This document shows positions 58,001 to 64,000 of a stretch of DNA of 64,000 nucleotides, in pieces. Source of the stretch: Ascaris suum. Taxonomy: Eukaryota > Nematoda > Chromadorea > Rhabditida > Ascarididae. The position numbers and the translations under genes were made by a program. The DNA lies in contig CM024187.1 of the NCBI GenBank assembly GCA_013433145.1, positions 15,055,826 through 15,119,825 of the forward strand, in the 5' to 3' direction. The notes under the pieces were generated by a model that was not told the origin of the DNA, ran no database searches, and saw nothing but the letters and a program-made list of their open reading frames with translations. The number at the start of each line of letters is the position of its first letter. The stretch's first letter is position 1.

Positions 58001-61000
58001 TTTTTCTCAATTTACGCCATTATCCGCTAAGCGAGGAACGCGTAAAGAATTTGCAACTCAATAAATCTAAGAATTCTTAGCGCGCAGTGGTTGGCAAAAG
58101 CTGAGTTCTGAAAACATCTGCTGAACCCCGGACACTGATCATCGATGGTCCGCCAATTCCGATTTTTATTAGCGAACAATTTTCCCATTCAGCGATCAGT
58201 AAATTCGCCTTTTCTTTACCCTGATTAATCTAAAATTGTAAATTTTCCGCACTTAGAGGTCAACAAACAAACTGTTATGAAATATTTCCGTTTTTTTGAC
58301 GCTTTCAAAAAAAAATTCCTGCGACTGGAGGAATACCTGCACAGGTGAGAAAGTAGGTAATGGCAGAAAGGAAACAATGCTATGTATATATACCACACAA
58401 ATGCAAATTTCACATCTTCAATTCCATACAGATGCATGCAGACCTCCTAGAGATGCGTGCAAAGATTTAAAAAGGAGATAAATATGAAAAAATTGAAAGG
58501 TGAAGTTAGGACTCTGACCTGTCTGCACTTTTCACTTTTTTTTCTTATTTGTCCTGATTTCTCTTTCCTTACTTTTGATTTTTTTTATCTGGATAATCGG
58601 CGACACATTGGAACTTGAGTCTCAAGGATCCTAAGGAACTAACTGTTTACCAGTTAGTTAACTATTTATTACAAAATTGCTATTTGTCAGTCTGAAGAAG
58701 TGCCAACATACCTCTTCACGAGTGATGCCAACCATTGATTTATCGTTGACAGAGAGGATACGCTCTCCAGGTCGAATCGAGTTAAGCGCAGCCGGTGAAT
58801 CCTCTTGCACTGCAGACACAAAGATGCCCACCCGATTGCCTCCAATCACACGCACACCGAGACTTCCTTCAAAAACACAATCATCAAGCATTCGGTCCTT
58901 GTTGCCTACAACTTGGCAAAGCACTCTACCAAATATATACCTCAAACGCAGCGGCATACATTCATGTCTCTTAGTTCGACATGCAAGCGGATAACCGGCC
59001 AACGAGCACTTCATTTGCTGCAAATTTCCTCAATTTTTCCCACTTAACCTTCAGCGTTGCATCTTGCATCTACCTGCTAGCTGAGCAACTCGATACGTCG
59101 ATCGCATCGAATGCACTGATGACTCATCGCCCGAAAACCGAGACTGCCGTGGATTTTTAACAGCAGTTAAGCTTGCAAACTCTGACTTCAGTGGGAGCAG
59201 TGGTCGATAAAAAAGGGATTTTCCCCAGAACTCTTTAGCCTGTACTCGCGTCCTTGCTGACCATACACTGGCCGCTGCTCATTATGAGGTACCCATCCTA
59301 AAAAATTTCCTAGTTACCAAAAAAATTTGGCCAGAAGGGTTTTCGAGGTACCTGGAGTTCAGAAACAACCGTTTTATGCCGAACTGTTGACAGGGTTGAA
59401 AATTATACCAACAGGTGTGCCAAGAAGTATCAAGTCGAATAAAGCTGACAACACATCACAAGAACTAAGTTCAAAAATTGATGATTTGCCAGAATTTTAA
59501 GCGTCAATTCGGAAAAAGGCAAGGTAGGAAGACAGTGCCGACGTCTCAAAACTCCCGTCGGTACACCCGAATCATTTATGCGCGATTTAGGCAAGCTTTT
59601 TAGGTCAACATACACAAGCTCCTGGGACCCACTTAACGTTGCATCCACCTTAGCCGAAAAATATGGTCGCAGAGGGCAATTATAGCCAGCTAAAAGAATT
59701 CACCAGCACTGAATCACCATCTTCCAACAGGTCTTCCACTGCAGCGGAAAATAAATAAAACAATGCAACGAAACAGTTTCTGACACAAGCAGCACAAAAA
59801 TCACGAAGAAGCATCCCAGGGTGGCAAGCATCCACAACCTTTTAGAGACTCAAAGACGAGCGCCAACACGATTTTTAACGCTGCCTTTTAGCGGGCCAAA
59901 TTGATCCAAATTATTTCGACACATTTAAAACACTCAGAAATTCGGCAACGAGATAAATGCATCCGATTTGCAAAGAAATGTTATCAAAGCGAGCTGGAAA
60001 TGTCGAAATTAAGGTAAGCAAAGCAAGCACAAAAAAAATCGTGTTTGCCACAGACTTTCATCTCTTCTCCATAATCTTTGCGTCTTCGATGCCGAAAGAT
60101 TGAATTCAATCCTCTCCCCCCTTCCACCACTACCATCACAGGCCGTTGATGACACTGAGGTGTCATATTGAAAAAAAAAAGGAAATCGAGCTGTATAGAC
60201 TTGGTTTTTTGTGAAACAAGACCACGTCGAAAACAATTTCGCTCCTGAAGATCAATAAATACCTGAGGCTTGTCGGAGATTAATACGAGCTCCGGCCCTT
60301 AGTTGCATCAGCCCTTCAAACATTTCAAAGAAAGAAAAATATACGGCATTAATTGCGAAAAATGTAAAACATACGGGAGGGGTTCTTCCCGTTTGAACGG
60401 ATGACAGAAAAATGGCATCTTTTGAGCGCAAATTAAATGACAAATAAATCAAGGAACAAGGAGTTCCAAATAAAAATCTTCAAAGGGATGCAAACATCTT
60501 TTTGAATGAGCGCTTAATCCTGTAATTGCACAAATTATGACCGCAACTTTCGATTAGAGAAAGTCGAGAATCCCTCTCGAAAAGGACTTCATCCTAGTCT
60601 TCACCTAACATAAATATATGCTCACTCCTTCCAGCAAAATAAGAGACGAAGAAATCAAAGCAAACCTCCAACTTTACGAAAGCTCACGACGCGTACGCTA
60701 TTTTCTGTCTGTCCCTGACTGCTGCTCACGCTACCATTTCTTCTGTAGAATTCGCCGTAATCAACTGACTGCTGGTCGGCTTGTGGCCACCTAAATCAAC
60801 AAAATCACGTACTCGATCTTATCACCTAAATCAGATGGTACTAAGAAAATATTCAGAAATATCGTGTGCTTCGAACAATATCAGGTTGAGGTCCACGCTT
60901 ACCCGAGTTGTTCCTTAAACGTGTTCTGGAAGTGCCGGCAAATAAAAGAAGAAAACAGAGCGAAGTGAAAAAACTATAAAAAAGTTCGCATTTCGTTTCC

Positions 61001-63520
61001 CTTACCTCCTACCTCTGCTTTCAATCAATGCCTCAGTTACAGCGCTAATAGCACGTACCGCTTACGAAAACCGTCATAAGGAAGTTAAAAGTGGAAAGAA
61101 CAGCCCGCGAATCACATAAAATAATAAAGAAAACAAAACATCATCGCAGCATTATTGTCGGGACATTAAAACATCATAGTTTGCTCAATTTAGCTGTGCC
61201 AGGCCTGAACAATCTGGACACCTTTTTGCAAAAGCCAAAAAACATCTTTTTCGAAACAAAGGGAAATACGAACCTCGTGCTGTGTGTTGCGCTATTAACA
61301 TAGTCGTTAGAGGAACGCTGTGCCAACGGTTGGTGAGCACTGAGCATAGGCGAAGGACTGTGTCGCGGCGTCGCTGATAACGACCCCAATCGCTCGTAGA
61401 CCGTGGTTTGACTTGGCCACCTGGAAGCACGATTTATATGATCCAATCCAATCATAGAAACATCAGTCCCAGTTCCATTCACATCACAACAGAATACCAA
61501 CAGAAAATTTTAATGCTTTATTGGCCGTCATCATTTGCGATGGACGCCGTGGAAGGGTCAGATGAACGTTTATTGACTCAGTTTTTCGCCCTCTTAAAAT
61601 AGAACTTAGAAAGCAAAAACCTGTGGCGACTTGGGTGCTAGGTCTCCTTCCTAGATGGTTGCAAACCATTCCTCCCCAAACGCTTAGATGACGTTTTTAG
61701 GTAATGTCTTTGCTACAGGCATCAGTTAATAACTACGAAGCCCTCCAGTCTCATTTGCCTCGACGCCTGCTGTTAACTGTGGACCACCAAATATGTGAAC
61801 TGAAAATTTCTTGCTTTGCTACCAGTTAGCTGAATTATCAGAAGGTGCTCTGCTTCTCCTTACTCATCTTCCCAAACAGTGAGAGCGAGCCTCCTTATTC
61901 TTTCACAATACCCTCATAAGAGGAAAAACTCAAACTGCACTAGCACTGAGAAAATGACCGCACCAGATATCGTGTTGCATCTATCTTATACTTTCGCAGC
62001 AATTCCTCTCCCCCTCTCCTCCCATATTCCCATCCACCTCTCCTTCCATGTTCCCTTCCTCCTCTCCCGCATGCTTCCCTCTCTCTCTCCCCCCATTAGT
62101 TCATCGATCGAAATTGGATCTAATCAACATGACCTATCGGTTTCGAGTTTTTTATTCAAAAGCCCTCCCGCTACTTATGAGCAGTCGATGCCCTCGCAAG
62201 AACTGTCGGATACATTCTTTGCGAAGCAAATTCAGACGAGTGCTAAACAATGAAACGGTGCGAATTTGGTATGTCTGCGAGATACAAAAACGGAAATCGC
62301 TATCGAGATTCACACATATGCTGATAAGATTTGTGCACGTGTGAACAGCACTCACAGTGAATCCGCTGATTGCCGTTACGAGTGTTGCTTTGTGCTGGAT
62401 GACGGTGTGGGCTTGCACTTCCATGAAGCTGGCGATAAAATAGCGCATCTCTGCATACCACCCCCCCCCCCCCCCCACATACATATCAAAATGGTTTTAA
62501 CGAATCTACTTCCTGTCATCAACAGGACAGGTTCATTTACTAAAAACAACATTTAAAGTGTGGAATAGTACTACGATGGGACTTTTAATTCCCAACGGCG
62601 GTTTCAGATATAGAGTAAAACGTTCTAAACGACCAACTTTTAGAGTGCAAAAGCTTATAAACTATACCACCTAGGGTAGTTAAGAACACCTAACGTTACA
62701 ACAGTTATAACAGTGAGAGGTGAAACACACAACAGGAAAGTCTAAGGTTATTACAGTGAAGTGTTACAACAGATAAACGCTGTCTTCAACACACCACGAG
62801 ATTCTAGGATACATTTCTTTTCTCGCAAGAAGGGGTTACGAAATGCCGTGGATGGGGTTTCAGGTTAGTCCTAAATCAATTTAATACCAAAAAGAGCACA
62901 GTCTCTTTAGCCTGAGGCGAATTTAACCCACTTTTGCTAGGACTGATATGCCGAGAAAAAAAAACGAACACAACTCTCGTTTATAAACGCACCAATCGAT
63001 ACCAAATGTAAACAACTTAAAACTCAAGAACGTTTTCCTCAACTGAAGGAATACATGAGAATATTTTAAAAGACTGGTGGCAAAAATTGTTTTCTGACAG
63101 CCCGACACCCGCAAGATTTATACTCCATCAAACCTTTGCTATCAATACGTCTACTGCAGCAAGAAAGCAAAGGGAAAGAAATGAGGATAAGAAGTGAAGA
63201 TGCATGAATAAACTGGGCACCCCGCGTCAAAGGAGGGAGTGGGGGGGGGGGGGGAAGCAGAGAACGGGAGACCAATCGGCAACAAAAATACGCTACTTGC
63301 CTGCTAGTGCCTCGGCGTACGTCTCTCTGCACGACTAGTGATAGCTTCTCACGACTCCTCAATAACCATTTGGTGGCTTCTTCGATCGTGACGCCATCGA
63401 CGCTTTGCCCGTTTATCCGCAATACCGTATCGCCCTCTCGCAGGCCTGGATCCTTTTCAGCTAATTTTCGATTAGTGATTTCTTTTATATAGTATTTACA
63501 TCCAAGTACGATACCGAAAT
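45921..63520 (-). CDS. zoo-1: ZO-1-type MAGUK scaffold, 5'-truncated gene model, 17 exons
   Basis: Zonula occludens proteins are membrane-associated guanylate kinase scaffolds that tie junction proteins to the actin cytoskeleton; the C. elegans member, ZOO-1, acts at epithelial junctions. Seventeen exons join in consistent phases into 1,126 codons plus stop. In order they encode PDZ2, a Ser/Tyr-rich linker, PDZ3, SH3, a GUK fold whose P-loop is degenerate (LYGPLADAA, so probably non-catalytic as usual in this family), a Pro/Gln/Ser/Tyr-rich region of about 350 residues, and a C-terminal ZU5 domain. The ZU5 ending, which is specific to ZO-1-like proteins, identifies the subfamily. The start codon and PDZ1 lie right of base 64000. 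No frame breaks were found. The coordinates give the gene span; exons are listed separately. Confidence 0.95.
47778..47926 (-). CDS. zoo-1: zoo-1 exon: ZU5 core
   Basis: Acceptor CTTTTAG, donor AG|GTATTT, phase 0 to 2. It encodes VQQEIYVKVCR and CGPQDLHFNVPVEL, typical ZU5 strands. Confidence 0.94.
48534..48870 (-). CDS. zoo-1: zoo-1 exon: acidic linker and start of ZU5
   Basis: Acceptor TGTTAAAG (unusual AAG), donor GGT|GTAAGT, phase 2 to 0, 112 codons. An acidic, Asn/Ser-rich stretch (DSPKSQPDQEEVNND) precedes the ZU5 opening: DSNGCTLSCPESGVMLIIPK and GAIDEG. Confidence 0.93.
49415..49546 (-). CDS. zoo-1: zoo-1 exon: Ser/Pro-rich linker
   Basis: Acceptor GCTTGCAG, donor AAA|GTAAGC, phase 2 to 2. 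It encodes 43 complete codons such as GRWAAGSYNERRLGSTPVHG. No domain; likely disordered. Confidence 0.85.
50477..50691 (-). CDS. zoo-1: zoo-1 exon: Gln/Tyr-rich region
   Basis: Acceptor GGAAATAG, donor AG|GTTAAA, phase 0 to 2. It encodes DDLKSRKQVQILAEQSSDYY followed by Gln-rich sequence. EQSSDYYG echoes PQSSDYG in the neighbouring exon. Confidence 0.87.
51036..51669 (-). CDS. zoo-1: zoo-1 exon: long Pro/Gln/Ser-rich region
   Basis: Acceptor TTTGCAG, donor CAG|GTCTCC, phase 2 to 0, 211 codons. It starts SIYEPQSSDYGVHVPRA, contains a QQQQQ run and several PxxP stretches (SPFPPPHSSSPIPN), and is probably disordered, as is the actin-binding/proline-rich C-terminal region of vertebrate ZO proteins. 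It is the longest exon in the window. Confidence 0.9.
53106..53173 (-). CDS. zoo-1: zoo-1 exon: short linker
   Basis: Acceptor GAATTTCAG, donor AG|GTTAGT, phase 0 to 2. It encodes DYSTTDYVTKMQLQTDNEPP. Confidence 0.87.
53599..53783 (-). CDS. zoo-1: zoo-1 exon: end of the GUK fold and acidic linker
   Basis: Acceptor TTCATTTAG, phase 1. It encodes DATKEDGWFEALRQLIAHLQ and VWMPEF, the last helix of the GUK domain, then QNQSDSDVDSLKG. Two donors keep phase 0: GGGG|GCAAGC (GC type, used here) and GAC|GTAGAC, which would end the exon at 53617. The sequence cannot decide between them. Confidence 0.88.
54392..54593 (-). CDS. zoo-1: zoo-1 exon: GUK middle
   Basis: Acceptor GGTTTTAG, donor ACTG|GTACGA, phase 0 to 1. 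It encodes HCILDVSPGSVERLHLAQYA, PIVILIDVEN and HKIKKNYSHLLT, matching the central GUK strands and helices of ZO-1. Confidence 0.95.
54832..54970 (-). CDS. zoo-1: zoo-1 exon: GUK start
   Basis: Acceptor TTCATTCAG, donor AAG|GTAAGT, phase 2 to 0. It encodes RPVVLYGPLADAARQLL and ends in VIAANK. The position of the kinase P-loop is occupied by YGPLADAA, so ATP binding is not expected. Confidence 0.94.
55510..55722 (-). CDS. zoo-1: zoo-1 exon: SH3-GUK hinge (U5-like, basic)
   Basis: Acceptor CTATCATAG, donor AAAG|GTATTT, phase 2 to 2. It encodes LNSSAEGLMKASRTDTSTLG, RRKLKERRTKSL and LPAYERVILTHPPFQ. The basic hinge between SH3 and GUK and the AYERV strand are typical of ZO proteins. Confidence 0.93.
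56854..57051 (-). CDS. zoo-1: zoo-1 exon: SH3 domain
   Basis: Acceptor TGTTTTCAG, donor CGTGG|GTACTT, phase 2 to 2. It encodes THFANQKVTNQLELTFHNGD, IFHITDTLFGGTVGLWQA and GVIPMLRR, the SH3 core with its conserved Trp and I-P end. Confidence 0.95.
57324..57436 (-). CDS. zoo-1: zoo-1 exon: end of PDZ3, start of SH3
   Basis: Acceptor CAGTTTCAG, donor AAG|GTTCGT, phase 0 to 2. It encodes AVRHLLLLSDDVTMKVEYAP, completing the PDZ3 helix and last strand, and GDDFYIR, the start of the SH3 domain. Confidence 0.94.
58712..58866 (-). CDS. zoo-1: zoo-1 exon: PDZ3 core
   Basis: Acceptor TTTTTGAAG, donor GAG|GTATGT, phase 1 to 0. It encodes SLGVRVIGGNRVGIFVSAV, SPAALNSIRPGERILSVND and GITREE. SLGVRV is the carboxylate-binding loop. 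Confidence 0.96.
60666..60790 (-). CDS. zoo-1: zoo-1 exon: linker and first PDZ3 strand
   Basis: Acceptor GTTGATTTAG, donor GGAG|GTTTGC, phase 2 to 1. It encodes WPQADQQSVDYGEFYRRNGS and ends VRVVSFRKVG, the first strand of PDZ3. Confidence 0.92.
61274..61420 (-). CDS. zoo-1: zoo-1 exon: Ser/Pro-rich linker, phase-symmetric
   Basis: Acceptor GCTTCCAG, donor ACGAG|GTTCGT, phase 2 to 2, 48 complete codons starting WPSQTTVYERLGSLSATP. It is rich in Ser, Pro and His and probably disordered. Skipping it keeps the frame, and the next exon also begins with Trp-Pro. Confidence 0.88.
62461..62476 (+). repeat. C16 homopolymer
   Basis: Sixteen consecutive C in a zoo-1 intron. In the transcribed (minus) strand this is G16. 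Confidence 0.95.
63241..63254 (+). repeat. G14 homopolymer
   Basis: Fourteen consecutive G about 50 bases downstream, in transcript sense, of the PDZ2 GC donor. Confidence 0.95.
63301..63520 (-). CDS. zoo-1: zoo-1 exon: PDZ2, GC donor
   Basis: Acceptor GCTGATTTCAG, phase 1. It encodes FGIVLGCKYYIKEITNRKLA, GDTVLRINGQSVDGVTIEEA and REKLSLVVQRD, a PDZ domain that matches ZO-1 PDZ2, including the VVQRD end. The in-phase donor is AG|GCAAGT, a GC-type donor in ideal context. This is the most upstream exon I can see; PDZ1 must lie outside the window. Confidence 0.94.
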
Positions 63521-64000
63521 CTGAAATCAGCATACTCCAAAAGTTTCACAAAAAAGATGCAAAAAACGGAAATCAGAGGTACTTTTCGGGATTACCATTG
63601 ATGAAATCATGGAAGAAAGGATCAAGGGAGCCGGAAGAGATTTTCCAAACAGCGGAAACAAACGTGGAGCTCTGAATGCCACAGAGCCAAAATAACTAGC
63701 AATCCCCCGATCATCACACTAACGAATAAAAACACGCAACGTTTTGCAGGCCTCTATGCAAATAGAAGGGAAGCCAAAGAGAAGAAAAAAGATTGCATCT
63801 AACAGCCAAACATTCAGCAGTTTCTCATTCCTTCTGTGTTGAAACCCTCAAAATGATTTTATAACGTTTCAGCAAAAGAAAAATCACTACCAAAGCAACC
63901 TCTTACAGAAATTAGCAACTGTAATAAAATTGTTTCGCTTCATCGAGTGAAGCATTCGAGTGGAAGAGCGTCAGGGGCCAACTACCGCTCCGGAAGTGGA
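63521..64000 (-). other. Right-edge stretch, presumed zoo-1 intron
   Basis: The PDZ2 exon begins with an acceptor in phase 1, so the sequence to its right should be intron. I see no PDZ1 exon before the edge. Confidence 0.55.

Larger units (their letters stand above)
46072..63300 (-). other. zoo-1 introns
   Basis: Sixteen introns of 0.24-1.9 kb separate the listed exons, the largest being 61421-63300, 58867-60665 and 46072-47777. They contain a C11 tract (49057-49067), a C16 tract (62461-62476) and a G14 tract (63241-63254). No nested gene or RNA gene was found in them. Confidence 0.6.

Overview
The window is eukaryotic nuclear DNA, most likely from a nematode and probably a parasitic one. 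It is AT-rich. Coding sequence is split into many short exons with short polypyrimidine-AG acceptors (often TTTTCAG) and GTAAGT-type donors, and intron sizes run from 45 bases to 8.7 kb. I see no bacterial operon, rRNA or CRISPR signal. I cannot name the species.

Two multi-exon genes dominate and converge tail to tail. On the + strand (about 7.7-37.6 kb) lies a degenerin/ENaC (DEG/ENaC) cation-channel subunit. I could place 16 exons by joining splice phases. They encode a cytosolic N-terminus with the HG gating motif, TM1, a large ectodomain with three Cys-rich modules in tandem, the conserved palm and beta-ball segments, the pre-TM2 Cys-rich block, TM2 with the GxS filter motif and a basic tail. 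The model is about 900 residues. Exon 9 carries one extra T in a T6 run that breaks the frame. The link between exons 8 and 9 is unresolved.

On the - strand (63.5 down to 45.9 kb) lies the 3' part of a ZO-1/zoo-1 type MAGUK scaffold. Its 17 exons join without any frame conflict into 1,126 codons plus stop. They cover PDZ2, a linker, PDZ3, SH3, a non-catalytic guanylate-kinase fold, a Pro/Gln/Tyr-rich region and a C-terminal ZU5 domain. PDZ1 and the start lie beyond the right edge.

The left 7.7 kb holds smaller, uncertain items: a C-terminal exon at the edge, an intronless basic ORF with a possible trans-splice acceptor, two open segments, and a coding remnant with three single-base frame breaks. 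The big degenerin intron contains a (TA)58 microsatellite, a dispersed repeat and a possible antisense exon pair. The 8.3 kb between the two gene tails holds the second copy of that repeat, two tRNA-derived (SINE-like) pieces and long poly-C tracts.

The two main genes act in different places, an ion channel in excitable or mechanosensory cells and a junctional scaffold at epithelial contacts. Nothing in the sequence says they are co-regulated.
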